In this document: piece by piece, positions 1-8,905 of the stretch
Position numbering within the stretch: position 1 is the stretch's first letter
Layout: every line of letters starts with the position of its first letter
Notes under the pieces: model-generated
The model's database searches: none
Seen by the model: the letters and a program-made list of their open reading frames with translations, nothing else
Told to the model about the DNA's origin: nothing
NCBI GenBank assembly: GCA_001914405.1
Contig: MSDW01000001.1
Span: forward strand, 1,535,498 to 1,599,497
Source: Candidatus Methanohalarchaeum thermophilum
GTDB taxonomy: Archaea > Halobacteriota > Methanonatronarchaeia > Methanonatronarchaeales > Methanonatronarchaeaceae
Length of the DNA stretch: 64,000 bases
Reading direction: 5' to 3'
Program-made: the position numbers and the translations under genes

Positions 1-780
1 TCCCCAGAGGAAGGAAGATAATGGAGTTGTTTTTGCAGTAATAACAACCGATGATTCAGAAACTCCTCTCAAGCTGAGATAGATATCCTTCTTAAGGTCG
101 CTATAGATCCCAGGCCTATAACTGCTTTTAATCTTTTTAACTTCAACTATTTCAACTTCATCTAATGCTTTCCCTTCCTTAGAGATCAAAAAATTATAAA
201 AGTACTTCTCGGCAAATCCCATATCCTTACTATCTACTCCCATAAACTCAATTTCATAACCTTGAAATTCCCAATTCTTATCATCGCTAGAGAATCGATG
301 TTGCTCACTTACACCCATAACAGAACTGATTATTACTCCAAATAAAATAACGACTATAGCTAAATGAACAACATGAGGGCCAATCTCTTTAGATTTTCTA
401 TATAAAGAAGTATCCCTCCTTAAGATCTTGATAAATTCAATCAATATTCCAAAAGCAACAACAAACAAAATAGGTACAGAGGCATTAAAAAAAATGCTAT
501 CAACAGGACTCAAAATTATATTAAAGATCGTTATAGCCAAAGCTCCTATCGATATCTGAAATGCATCCCTTGGACCATAAAGCCTAAGAAAAAGACAAGC
601 AGATAAAACAAATAACAAAACCAACATCACAAAACCAGTTCTAAAATTGTAATAGGACTTATCAGCCGGTCCATAACCTAAAATTATTCCTAAAAAAACA
701 ATAAAAGCAATAATACCCAACAAAATAGCCGTGGCCAAAAAAAGATCATTCAAATTCACTTTCTCATAAAACGAATCCAT
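1..780 (-). CDS. ccmF: CcmF C-terminal half (split CcmF), cytochrome c maturation protein, cut by window edge
   Basis: An uninterrupted minus-strand frame opens with ATG at 780 and runs off the left edge after about 260 codons, so the 3' end is missing. It has about five hydrophobic helices (residues ~11-33, 50-66, 75-90, 97-117, 135-155) followed by a soluble, probably extracytoplasmic stretch ending in a P-L-S-S-F-L-W-G block. CcmF proteins have such a block just before their last membrane helix. CcmF is the heme lyase core that attaches heme to apocytochrome c on the outer face of the membrane. The half with the heme-handling WWD motif lies divergently at 1828. Splitting of CcmF is known in archaea, but divergent halves about 1 kb apart are unusual. 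The repeat-filled gap suggests rearrangement. The family call rests on layout and the terminal motif. Confidence 0.72.
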   Translation of the reverse strand, partial: MDSFYEKVNLNDLFLATAILLGIIAFIVFLGIILGYGPADKSYYNFRTGFVMLVLLFVLSACLFLRLYGPRDAFQISIGALAITIFNIILSPVDSIFFNASVPILFVVAFGILIEFIKILRRDTSLYRKSKEIGPHVVHLAIVVILFGVIISSVMGVSEQHRFSSDDKNWEFQGYEIEFMGVDSKDMGFAEKYFYNFLISKEGKALDEVEIVEVKKIKSSYRPGIYSDLKKDIYLSLRGVSESSVVITAKTTPLSSFLWG

Positions 781-805
781 AATAAATACCTCAAAAGACC
801 AAACT

Positions 806-872
806 GAGTAAAGTGACCCCTACCCTACCAACTTTGTTCGTGAGGAAGAGGTTCTCTCAACCACTAAGATAA
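806..872 (-). repeat. Minimal IS200/IS605-type palindromic module (~60 bp)
   Basis: Read on the minus strand, a ttatcttagtggttgag left arm is joined directly to a hairpin (cctcttcctcac / gtaggggtc), which ends in tcactttac. The same left arm and tcac-type right end bracket the longer elements of families A to D. This is therefore a left end fused to a right end without a core. Similar modules occur at 31436, 38876 and 57866. Confidence 0.6.
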
Positions 873-984
873 CAAATCAAGATAAATTAAATTATTGTCC
901 CATTAAATCCTAGGTTGAACACTTCCAGATCAACATCTTTTTTTGTATCCTTTAAAAAATATCTTTTCAATCCCTAGTCTAACA

Positions 985-1200
985 AAAGTGATATAAGCTG
1001 ATGAATGTAAAGTAGCCCACGCCAAAGCCTCCGAATCAGAGGGTACCATGTGGACCTTGTCTCAGCCGAGACTTTGCCTTTTAACCAAGCTTCTCTCATT
1101 TCCTCTGTCAGCAAGCGAACTTGCGGTTTAAGGAAATTTGGATTAGAGTAAAACCAAATTAGATGGCTCATATATTAGATATGCAATCGGCTATCTTGTT
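985..1200 (-). repeat. Family C repeat fragment
   Basis: The minus strand matches the 3' part of the family C element found whole at 41672-42121 and nested in tnpB at 15125-15499. Shared landmarks in order are a ctaatccaa block, a gcaagtt / tgac block, gagacaag, ggcaaa and a purine-rich tail. It has diverged and has lost its terminal hairpin. The 65-codon open frame across it is a by-product of the repeat. Confidence 0.6.
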
Positions 1201-1827
1201 CAATCAGGTTGTTTTACACCAGTTTATACTATACCACTATACTATACTATACTAGCCAAAGAAATGGTTTTCTTGGCTTACTTTAGAGAATTTTTGGCCA
1301 ATTAGACAAGGAAGTAGCCAGCGCAAATTTGCTATAGCAGAACGCCTAATAGCCATAGATTGCTTAGTTTCCATGCACAATTGATTTTATGATCATGTTG
1401 ATTTACTCCTGCCTGTCAAAGATAGTTAAGGTTTTTCCCTCGTGAAGAATGGATAGATTATATTATAAAAAAATTGATTTTTAATGAATGTTCGTTGTAT
1501 AACTTCTTGATTGGAGTTAAGACCTCTATTTTAGTTAACAAAATGTATATTACCTGTTTATGTACTTATTTGTCTGCTGTACTTAACTGAATGAGGTGAT
1601 TCTTCTTTTTGCTTGCTTTTTGTTCCTTGTGGAAAAGAAGTTTTTCAACAACTAGGATAAATTAGGTTTTTGTTATTATATATGAAGGTTGAATTTTTAT
1701 TTGGTTGGAGGCAGTTCTTTATCTTAAAGGATATAGTTATGTTGATGGTGTGTGGGGAGTTTTGGTCCGAAAGAATTTCTTATCTTGAACAAAAAAGCTT
1801 CGATGGATCTAGGAGTGGTTAGGAAAA

Positions 1828-2910
1828 ATGCGTTTTGGTGAAGTTTTCCTTTGGCTCACATTTTTTTCGGCCTTGATTGCAATTTATTTTTCTTTTAAAA
1901 GTTTTAGAAATAGTTCGGGGAGTTTTATTGAGGTAAGTAGGAAAACAACTTTTTTGACTTTTTTGATGGCTTCTTTTTCGTTTTTTTCTTTTTCAATAAG
2001 TTGTTTTCTTTCGGATTCAAGTCTTTTTTACTCATATGCTCACTCTCTTCCAAGCTATCCTTGGTACTTTAAGCTTTCTTCTATTTGGGCTGGGCAGTCT
2101 GGCTCATTTTTCTTGTGGTTTTATGTAATTATCTCACTCTTACTATTGATAGAGTTTAGATGGCCAAAAGAATTTAGAGAAACTGATTTTTTTAGCGTCA
2201 CTAAGTTATCGGTATTGTTTATTTTTGTATCTTTTGTTCTATTGCTGATTTCAACAGATGCTTTTAGGACAACAGAACAAGCTTTAAGAAATTTTGCTCT
2301 TCAGAACCCAGATATATCTAATAGTGCTCAGATAAGTACCTTAAAAATGTATTATCCTAGGGGATGGATGATGAATTCAATGTTATTGAGTCCTTGGATG
2401 GTTATTCATCCACCGATTATCTTTGTGGGATATGCGGCCTTTACTATACCACTTGCATCTACATTTGGTTTTGCAGTTACTGGTAGTGGAGATTGGAGTA
2501 GACTCTCCAAAGTCTGGAGTAGAGTTGGATGGTTCTTTTTGTCTCTTGGTATAGGTATAGGTGCTTACTGGGCTTATGTAACACTAGGCTGGGGAGGTTA
2601 CTGGGGATGGGATCCTGTTGAGAGTTCGTCTTTGTTGCCATGGCTCACAGCAACTGCTTTTCTTCACCTACAGATATGGTACATAAAGACTAATAAATTT
2701 AGATGTTTGGCTCATATCTTTTCTCTGATAACCTTTATTTTGGTTATTTTTGCGACATTTGTAACTAGAGGCGGACTTAATCTAAGCAGCGTGCACTCAT
2801 TTGCTCAGCTAGCTAAACCAACCTTTTTGGTGTTGATAACTTTACTTATAGGAGTATCAGGAACTGGAAGTATCTTGCTTTGGTTAAGGATGAAAAGAGA
2901 AAAGAAATGA
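1828..2910 (+). CDS. ccmF: CcmF N-terminal half, heme-handling WWD-domain protein
   Basis: A 360-residue polytopic membrane protein with nine or ten hydrophobic helices. Residues ~255-264 form the tryptophan-rich WWD motif (W-G-G-Y-W-G-W-D-P-V), followed by E-S-S-S-L-L-P-W. H194 in an H-P-P motif and a second histidine near 323 in V-H-S-F match the heme-ligating histidines of CcmF. Full CcmF has about 650 residues; this protein stops where the first half ends, and the second half lies at 1-780 on the other strand. It should act in the cytoplasmic membrane, presenting heme to apocytochrome c. A candidate client is the split-Soret-type cytochrome at 39129. The coding strand is very T-rich, unlike the FlaD-like gene downstream. 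CcmC shares WWD, but the H-P-P and length favour CcmF. Confidence 0.85.
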   Translation: MRFGEVFLWLTFFSALIAIYFSFKSFRNSSGSFIEVSRKTTFLTFLMASFSFFSFSISCFLSDSSLFYSYAHSLPSYPWYFKLSSIWAGQSGSFFLWFYVIISLLLLIEFRWPKEFRETDFFSVTKLSVLFIFVSFVLLLISTDAFRTTEQALRNFALQNPDISNSAQISTLKMYYPRGWMMNSMLLSPWMVIHPPIIFVGYAAFTIPLASTFGFAVTGSGDWSRLSKVWSRVGWFFLSLGIGIGAYWAYVTLGWGGYWGWDPVESSSLLPWLTATAFLHLQIWYIKTNKFRCLAHIFSLITFILVIFATFVTRGGLNLSSVHSFAQLAKPTFLVLITLLIGVSGTGSILLWLRMKREKK

Positions 2911-2987
2911 TTTATGTACCTCTTTATGTAGGTAAAAGTAAAAGTTAATATATTTGATTTATATCTTAGGAATAGGGGGAAATCTAA

Positions 2988-3416
2988 ATAAGTAAAAGAC
3001 AAGAGCAGGGCAATTCAGATGTAAGACTTAAAGCCTTATCTAAGAAAGTAGAGAAAGTAATAATTACACTGAATTGGATTGAGTTCTTACTGGAGAGAGT
3101 AGGTCACACTGATCTAGAGGAGTTATTAGAGTACTATGTAAGAATTAATTGGATTAGTGAAGAGGTTCGTGAAGAAGTACTTGAGCTTGCAACCGGATTT
3201 AGGTCATACACTGAAAAAGAAGAACCAAATGACTATATAATGAAAGAGGAAGCAGATTTAGATCCTAAAGGTTACTTAAAGGCTGCAGATCACATAAAAT
3301 CCCTTTTATATATAGAGAAACTAAGAGGACAAAAAATTGATTCCAAGTTGGTTGGCAAATTAAAGAGAACAATAGATAAAATAGAAAAAAGTGGAAACGA
3401 ATTTAAAAGAAACTAA
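2988..3416 (+). CDS. FlaD/FlaE-domain archaellum-like accessory protein, apparent ATA start
   Basis: A 142-codon frame without ATG, GTG or TTG near its start. It contains a clear FlaD/FlaE domain, from W-I-E-F-L-L-E-R-V-G through L-E-Y-Y-V-R-I-N-W-I-S-E-E-V to A-T-G-F, then a second conserved block (D-P-K-G-Y-L-K-A-A-D-H-I). FlaD/E proteins are cytoplasmic factors at the base of the archaellum motor. An agggggaa Shine-Dalgarno-like run at 2974-2981 lies eight bases before ATA (2988-2990), the first codon after an in-frame TAA, so I place the start at ATA. A frameshifted or lost start is the alternative. No other archaellum genes are nearby, so the partner complex is unknown. Confidence 0.75.
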   Translation: MSKRQEQGNSDVRLKALSKKVEKVIITLNWIEFLLERVGHTDLEELLEYYVRINWISEEVREEVLELATGFRSYTEKEEPNDYIMKEEADLDPKGYLKAADHIKSLLYIEKLRGQKIDSKLVGKLKRTIDKIEKSGNEFKRN

Positions 3417-3514
3417 AAAACCACTTAAGTTAGTGCATAGGGCCTTAACTAAACAAGAAATAAAAAATTAGTAAACTTTTTAATTCCCTTTTACAATTTA
3501 AGGAATGTAGTAAG

Positions 3515-3853
3515 ATGATGAGATTTGATAATTTGCATACCCAGGAACTGGATCCAGAAGTAATTAGATCCCTAAATAAAAGCTCACTAAGGGAAAAAAT
3601 CCTACTTTTCCTAAACGATGTTGAACCAAAATATGCTTATCTATCTGAAATAGCACGTTCAGTTCGTTCGGATCCCTCGAATGTATCAGGATGCCTTGAA
3701 GGAATGAAAAAGAGGTACAGCGAAAGACTTTCTCTAGTAGAAATGGGGTTAGTAGAAGTAATAGAAAAAGATAGGCACAGTTACTACGGTATAACTGAAA
3801 AAGGCCAAAAAGCAGCAGAATACATAAAAGAAAAATACCGCAAATCCTATTAA
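3515..3853 (+). CDS. Winged-helix transcriptional regulator
   Basis: A 112-residue protein with an archaeal winged-helix layout. A helical N-terminus ([11 protein letters not shown], ~25-35) leads to a recognition helix around residues 48-66 ([16 protein letters not shown]) and a β-wing near 90-100 ([10 protein letters not shown]). No ligand-binding domain follows, so it probably only binds DNA, likely as a dimer. It lies 100 bp after the FlaD/E-like gene on the same strand and could regulate it, but nothing in the sequence proves that. Two consecutive ATG codons open the frame; either could be the start. Confidence 0.75.
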   Translation: MMRFDNLHTQELDPEVIRSLNKSSLREKILLFLNDVEPKYAYLSEIARSVRSDPSNVSGCLEGMKKRYSERLSLVEMGLVEVIEKDRHSYYGITEKGQKAAEYIKEKYRKSY

Positions 3854-3961
3854 AATATCTCTAAGACAAGATTAAAACCAAATAAACCAAATTAAACGAA
3901 AAAGGATCTAGACGAGCAACCTCAAAACCTGATAAACGATATCATCACATAGATACATAAT

Positions 3962-4960
3962 ATGATTAAATTAAGGGATGGCGTTCACTTTGATCTCCAA
4001 GAAAATGTATTAATTGCAGATGGAAATAGTTCAACACCTAATTCGATTACCTTTGTATCCCACGCCCATATGGACCATATACCACATAAAGACAGTTCAA
4101 AGATAATAACTTCAAAAGAAACCTCCAAATTCATTGAAGAAAGAACAGATATACAAGTAGATCAACAAGAAAACTATAAGTCAATTAATTTAATCAAATC
4201 TGGACATATACTTGGTTCCAGATCAGCTCTGGTAAAAGAACATGATCAAAGAATCCTTTACACTGGAGACATATCAACACGAGACCGAGCTTATCTAAAC
4301 GGATTTAACCCACCTACCGCCGATACACTAGTAATCGAATCAACGTATGGTAAACCAAGTTATGTATTCCCACAGCAAGATCAGATAAACCAAAATATCC
4401 TAAACTGGATCAAAAAACAAAAAACAACTTTCTTATTCTGTTACTCCCTTGGAAAATCCCAAAAGATACAATACCTAATTCAAAAAAACCTAGACAAAGA
4501 AATTATAACACATAATGCAATACACCAACTGAATAGAGTTTACGAAAAAATAAAAAACATCCAATTCAACGATAAACACATATCTAAAGTCCACAAAAAA
4601 CCCTATAAACAAGAAATTAAAACAGGAAAAAAGACAGAAAGAGTCTATCTGTTCCCATCACATCTTTCGACAAACAAAGAAATCAAAGAACTAAGTAAAA
4701 AACAAAATGCAAATAAAGCAGGTTTTTCAGGATGGGCAATAAATAAGTCCTACCTCTACAGAAAAAGTTTAGATAAAGCTTTCCCATATTCCGATCACTG
4801 CGATTTTACAGAACTACTAGAAGTAATTCAAGAAGTAGATCCAAATAAGATATACACCTATCATGGATTCAGTAATGAATTCGCAAAAACACTAAAAAGA
4901 GACTACGACTACAATGCTCAACCACTAAAAAAACATCAAAAGAAAATAACCGACTACTAA
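3962..4960 (+). CDS. β-CASP metallo-β-lactamase RNase / mRNA 3'-end processing factor-like
   Basis: This 332-residue protein has the metallo-β-lactamase signature S-H-A-H-M-D-H (residues 33-39), a G-H-I-L-G-S motif near residue 70 and a T-G-D-I-S metal-ligand aspartate near 95. The C-terminal part has F-S-G-W-A, P-Y-S-D-H-C-D-F (~275) and a final T-Y-H-G-F histidine motif, in the order seen in β-CASP nucleases of the COG1236 group. It should be a zinc-dependent cytoplasmic ribonuclease in RNA processing or decay. It lacks N-terminal KH domains, so it is the short paralogue rather than aCPSF1. The 3' third is strongly A/C-rich. No operon partner is evident. Confidence 0.85.
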   Translation: MIKLRDGVHFDLQENVLIADGNSSTPNSITFVSHAHMDHIPHKDSSKIITSKETSKFIEERTDIQVDQQENYKSINLIKSGHILGSRSALVKEHDQRILYTGDISTRDRAYLNGFNPPTADTLVIESTYGKPSYVFPQQDQINQNILNWIKKQKTTFLFCYSLGKSQKIQYLIQKNLDKEIITHNAIHQLNRVYEKIKNIQFNDKHISKVHKKPYKQEIKTGKKTERVYLFPSHLSTNKEIKELSKKQNANKAGFSGWAINKSYLYRKSLDKAFPYSDHCDFTELLEVIQEVDPNKIYTYHGFSNEFAKTLKRDYDYNAQPLKKHQKKITDY

Positions 4961-5365
4961 AAAAAAGAAAAAACCAAAGAAAAAACCAAGAAATAATTTA
5001 AGCAAGAAATCCGAGTAAATAATGTACCGAATAACTAAAATAAGATCCACTAAACATCAATTAAAAAATTGATGAATATTAGACTTAACAAGGCTTCTTT
5101 AATAGGGATAATCATTTAATGTATCTATTCTTATATTGTTTCTATCATAGTCTACTTAACTTAATTTAATGTGGTTTAGGTTGCTCTGATTGAACTTGAT
5201 TCAATTAATAAGAATCCTTAAAAAAAAGAAAAAAAGGTTTTTATATTGTTTTTTGAGGTTCTGGCTTAGATCTGAAGAGTTTAACTGTTAGAGTAGGGGG
5301 AAACGATATATGGTTACTAACTTAGATTGGTTTCTATTATTGTCTGTTATGTAGTTTTGCTGTTT
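4961..5365. other. Intergenic region between convergent genes
   Basis: About 400 AT-rich bases lie between the nuclease (+) and the AOR gene (-), which converge here. An A-rich left part switches to T-rich around 5090-5180. T-runs near 5230 could end transcription of the nuclease. I see no reading frame, RNA or repeat with support. Confidence 0.5.
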
Positions 5366-7348
5366 TTAGCTTGGTAAAAGGTCTTTTTCTTCTAATTGGT
5401 CAGCTACATCATCGAGATCTAGTTCTTCGAGTTTTGATCTTGTTGGTCTACCGGTTTCAGTATCCCATCCGCTTAGTTCGTAGAAGGCAGTTAATTGTTT
5501 TTTCCATTCTTCGGCGTCAAATGCGTGTTTTCCTTCACCTTCGGCGTCCATACTAGGGTGTTCAAAGTAGGGGATTATTGATTCATCCCAATCTCTATTT
5601 CTGCCGTATCTAACATCAATAGCTCTTTCAAGGTTCCAGATTCTCTCTCCTGCTTTATCCAGTTCTTCTTCTGACATATTTATTCCTGTTACTGCTGAAA
5701 ACATCTCTGCTTCTGCCTGTGGATAGGTTTGAGGGCCATCTTTTGGTCTTAGTGTAAATACTCTCGGCATCTGCCAGTCACATAACAGTAAACTAGCTAC
5801 AAGTGCTCCTCTCCACCTATGCCATACTGCTGCGCTTGCCTTGGCTTCCGGAGGATCGTAGGTAACTTCATAGTCCATTGCTCCCTCGTATCCATATAAT
5901 CGCTCTGAAACTTCTCTAACTTTATCCCAACTTAGTTTTTCACCATTCATCATTTCAGCTTCAGGATACAAGGCAATATTGTCTGTGAAATGATGAACAC
6001 TGTCATTTGCAGGATCTCTATTCGAAGTCGCCCATATCAATGAAGAAACTAACCAATGAGGCCAGCCCACTGCTCCATGTTTCCAATGGCAGTCCCAATG
6101 CCCAGTATAGCCAATTGGATAATCCGGGACACCAGGATAGATTCTAGATAATATTTCATCTGTTTCTTCTTCCCAGAGTTCCCTTGCCATCTCAACACCT
6201 CCTTCTGCCATTAGATCACCTAATTCATCCTCTCTATAAGCAAGTTTCCTCATTAACTTCACTAAAAGAGGTTTAGGCGTGTCCGCGTAATTACTATTAA
6301 TAATTTTTTCTTCAGGAGCAGGTATCTCTAATCCATCAACCTCATTTAACCAATCCTGTTTACTAGCATACTGAAGTATTGGAACAATTCCATAAGCAAA
6401 ATCCCAGAAATTGATTCCAAGTTGATTACCAATATGATCAACTTCGTAATCACCTATACTAGCGCAGAAACTAAAGGTTGTAACCTCACCATATTGAATG
6501 TCTCCAGGATAATTTAAGCTTCTCGTACCACCACAAAATCCCTGACAACCTAGGGTACAGGCCTTAGAATGACTGTCAACACTGTAACTAGAGCTAGTAT
6601 AACCCTTTTCAAGATCATCTGTGCTTACAGGCCAGCAAACCTCATGGTTGATCTCCTTAACAGTACTTAATAGAGCTTCGTGATCATCTACTTTTACTTC
6701 CTCACTACCCTTTATAGCAATCGCTTTAAGTTTCTTTGAACCCATTACACCACCAAATCCACCTTGACCAGCAGCACTCTCACTGTCATTAGTTATAGCA
6801 GCAATACTAGATTCGTTCTCTCCTGCAGGACCAATAGCAGCTACTTTAGTTTCCTTCCCATGTTTTTTCATAATCTCCTTCATTGCAGCATATGTGCCCT
6901 TACCCCACATGCCTTCAGCACTTTTGACCTCAACATTACCATCCTCGATGTATAAGTAAACTGGTTCACTGCTTTTTCCTTGAATTATTATTCCATCGTA
7001 TCCAGCAAATTTTATCTCAGTCCCGAAACTTCCTCCAATACCTGACCAACTGTAAAGCCCCTCTGCATCATCAGATATAACAGAATTCTGGGCTGCAACA
7101 CCACAAACCGTACATCTACCTGAACCAGGAGCAAGCGTACCGGTAAGAGGGCCAGGCATAAACATCAATCTATTCTCTGGATCAAATGGCCCTACATCAG
7201 GAGGTAGCTCTTTCCACGCTACTCTAGCTCCAAATCCTCTGCCCCCAATAAATTTCTCAGGTTCAAAATTGGAGGTATCCTCCTCAGATGTCGTACCAGT
7301 ATTTAAATTCACACGAAGTATTTTACCATTCCAACCATAATTAGCCAT
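5366..7348 (-). CDS. aor: Aldehyde:ferredoxin oxidoreductase family tungstopterin enzyme
   Basis: A 660-residue protein with the AOR opening W-N-G-K-I-L-R-V-N-L and G-G-R-G-F-G-A (residues 35-41), the usual AOR length and strong AOR motifs throughout. Probable [4Fe-4S] ligands are C264, C268 and C272 plus C523 in L-L-L-C-D-W. The first spacing is C-x3-C-x3-C rather than the C-x2-C-x3-C of characterised AOR. Family members oxidise aldehydes or reduce acids using a tungsten bis-pterin and pass electrons to ferredoxin. The gene is 13 bp downstream of a Tat-signal polyferredoxin on the same strand. That makes a two-gene unit in which the enzyme may be carried out of the cell with its partner, since it has no signal of its own. 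The substrate cannot be told from sequence. Confidence 0.88.
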   Translation of the reverse strand: MANYGWNGKILRVNLNTGTTSEEDTSNFEPEKFIGGRGFGARVAWKELPPDVGPFDPENRLMFMPGPLTGTLAPGSGRCTVCGVAAQNSVISDDAEGLYSWSGIGGSFGTEIKFAGYDGIIIQGKSSEPVYLYIEDGNVEVKSAEGMWGKGTYAAMKEIMKKHGKETKVAAIGPAGENESSIAAITNDSESAAGQGGFGGVMGSKKLKAIAIKGSEEVKVDDHEALLSTVKEINHEVCWPVSTDDLEKGYTSSSYSVDSHSKACTLGCQGFCGGTRSLNYPGDIQYGEVTTFSFCASIGDYEVDHIGNQLGINFWDFAYGIVPILQYASKQDWLNEVDGLEIPAPEEKIINSNYADTPKPLLVKLMRKLAYREDELGDLMAEGGVEMARELWEEETDEILSRIYPGVPDYPIGYTGHWDCHWKHGAVGWPHWLVSSLIWATSNRDPANDSVHHFTDNIALYPEAEMMNGEKLSWDKVREVSERLYGYEGAMDYEVTYDPPEAKASAAVWHRWRGALVASLLLCDWQMPRVFTLRPKDGPQTYPQAEAEMFSAVTGINMSEEELDKAGERIWNLERAIDVRYGRNRDWDESIIPYFEHPSMDAEGEGKHAFDAEEWKKQLTAFYELSGWDTETGRPTRSKLEELDLDDVADQLEEKDLLPS

Positions 7349-7361
7349 TTTTAATCACCCC

Positions 7362-8156
7362 TTACTGTTCTACTTCTTGACGATCCGGATCTTGCATGTA
7401 TCCAGTTAACTCTTCAGCATCAATATCCATTCTCTCGTAAACAGGTTCCCATTCCTCTTTGACTTCAATAGCATTCCTAGGACACATTTCAACGCAAATA
7501 GGGCCATCCTCCCTGTCTTTGCATAAGTCACATTTGAAGGCTACTTTTTCGTCTACATCCATTTTGATGGGTGATGGGTTAAAGGGACAGGCTTCTACAC
7601 AGTCTCCGCAGCCGGTGCATTTTTCAGAGTCTATGCACCTAGCTCCAGTTTCCTCATCAATATACATAGCTCCCTCTATCGGACAAGCATAATAACACTC
7701 CGGAGAATCACATTGCCAGCATACCCTCTGTCTAAAGAATTCAGGTTCCAATGGATCTACATCGACATTTATTCTAGATAACTCTCTAGAACCAGCGTTT
7801 TCATGATATGAACTGCAAGCTAAGACACAGACTTCACATCCAACACATTTTTCAGGATGAACCTCAAGGAATTCGCTTGCCTTAGGAGGTTCAAATTCCC
7901 CAGAATGTTCCTCGTTGATATGATCCTTTAACTCAGTCTCTGACTCAAAGCTTTCATCACAGTAGGGACAGGCAAACTCCGTAGTCGTCCCCTCCTGTTC
8001 AGCACATCCAGAAACCCCAACAACTGCTGCTGCAACACCACTAGCAGCCATCACCTTTAGTAAACTCCTACGACTAACACCAGAATTTTTTTCGCAACCT
8101 TCATCTGGCTTAGAATCCTCTTTATTTTTCATATTAAAAAGACCCCAATCTTTCAC
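7362..8156 (-). CDS. Tat-exported lipoprotein-like polyferredoxin, Fe-S partner of AOR, with C2H2 zinc finger
   Basis: A 264-residue protein with a better start probably at M9 (position 8132). The Tat motif S-R-R-S-L-L-K lies at residues 28-34, and the hydrophobic stretch ends in a lipobox-like V-S-G-C51. Next is a compact C2H2 finger (C63-x2-C66-x12-H79-x4-H84), then four cysteine clusters typical of HycB/DmsB-type [4Fe-4S] subunits (C-V-G-C-E-V-C, C-W-Q-C, C-T-G-C-G-D-C, C-D-L-C). It should hold up to four clusters and shuttle electrons for the AOR at 5366 on the outer face of the membrane. The zinc finger between export signal and ferredoxin domain is odd for an exported protein. Confidence 0.86.
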   Translation of the reverse strand: MKDWGLFNMKNKEDSKPDEGCEKNSGVSRRSLLKVMAASGVAAAVVGVSGCAEQEGTTTEFACPYCDESFESETELKDHINEEHSGEFEPPKASEFLEVHPEKCVGCEVCVLACSSYHENAGSRELSRINVDVDPLEPEFFRQRVCWQCDSPECYYACPIEGAMYIDEETGARCIDSEKCTGCGDCVEACPFNPSPIKMDVDEKVAFKCDLCKDREDGPICVEMCPRNAIEVKEEWEPVYERMDIDAEELTGYMQDPDRQEVEQ

Positions 8157-8357
8157 CTACTAAAAAACTTATTTAGCTAACTACACGAAATTAGACTTAA
8201 TCTGCCTTCATTATACCTAAAAATCTATGAAAGCAAATATAAAAACTCTGCGAAACCAAAAACAATAACAAAAAATACAATCTGTAATGAAAATCAATTA
8301 CAATAAGCCTAAACCAAAAAAATAAACAACATAAAAACAAAAAATAACCGAAGAAAC

Positions 8358-8825
8358 ATGGAACTCAAAATTAAAAAAACAAAACAGATCCCACAAATAC
8401 AAACAGAGATCCAACAACTAAAAAAGTTCAAAAAAGAATACGAAGAAATGCTAGAAAAACTAAAAAAAGGAAACCACATAGAATTCAAATACTGGTTCGA
8501 AAACGAACAAAAAATCCCCAAACAAATAAGAAAACAACACAAACAAACAATAAAATACATCGAAGAAAAAGGATTTAGAACATCACCAAGAAGAGTAAAA
8601 GTCAAAAAAGGCTACAGAATCCCAAAAGAAGAAAAAGAAACAATAAAAAACAAAACCAAGAAAACAACAAAAAACATCAAAAAACAAATAAAAAACAATC
8701 AAACAAAAATAAACCAAAAAAAACAAAAAATAAAAAACCAAAAAACCATACTAACCATAATATTAACATCAGCATTTAGTATAATAACCCTAACATTCAG
8801 CATACTACTAATACTAAAAACATAA
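8358..8825 (+). CDS. Hypothetical coiled-coil protein with C-terminal membrane anchor
   Basis: This 155-residue protein was not recognised. Residues ~5-40 and ~90-128 are Lys/Gln/Glu-rich and likely coiled coil. Residues ~130-153 form one hydrophobic helix ending near the C-terminus, so it would be tail-anchored with a cytoplasmic stalk. The coding strand is almost free of G and T, giving runs of AAA, ACA and ATA codons. A 98-codon frame on the opposite strand over the same bases is a composition shadow. It converges with the TasA-like gene at 8906. The central W-F-E-N-E motif and charged heptads make a real gene likely. Confidence 0.55.
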   Translation: MELKIKKTKQIPQIQTEIQQLKKFKKEYEEMLEKLKKGNHIEFKYWFENEQKIPKQIRKQHKQTIKYIEEKGFRTSPRRVKVKKGYRIPKEEKETIKNKTKKTTKNIKKQIKNNQTKINQKKQKIKNQKTILTIILTSAFSIITLTFSILLILKT

Positions 8826-8905
8826 CAAAACCTAAAACAAATAAAAAATTAAACAAAATAAAATAAAAAAAATAAATCTTCTTCTTTTTTAAAAAAAAAA
8901 CAAAC

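Larger units (their letters stand above)
781..1827. other. Repeat-rich intergenic region between the ccmF halves
   Basis: This 1 kb stretch separates two divergent ccmF-like genes. It holds a 60-bp palindromic module (806-872) and a minus-strand family C repeat fragment (985-1200). Short open frames in it lie within the repeat and look non-coding. The part from 1200 to 1827 is AT-rich, with a short actatactatact run near 1230, and shows no gene. It must contain the promoters of both flanking genes, but I cannot place them. Confidence 0.6.

Noticed and set aside
974..1171. 65-codon minus-strand open frame
   Set aside because: Lies inside a family C repeat fragment; equivalent frames occur in other copies only by chance, with no conserved protein.
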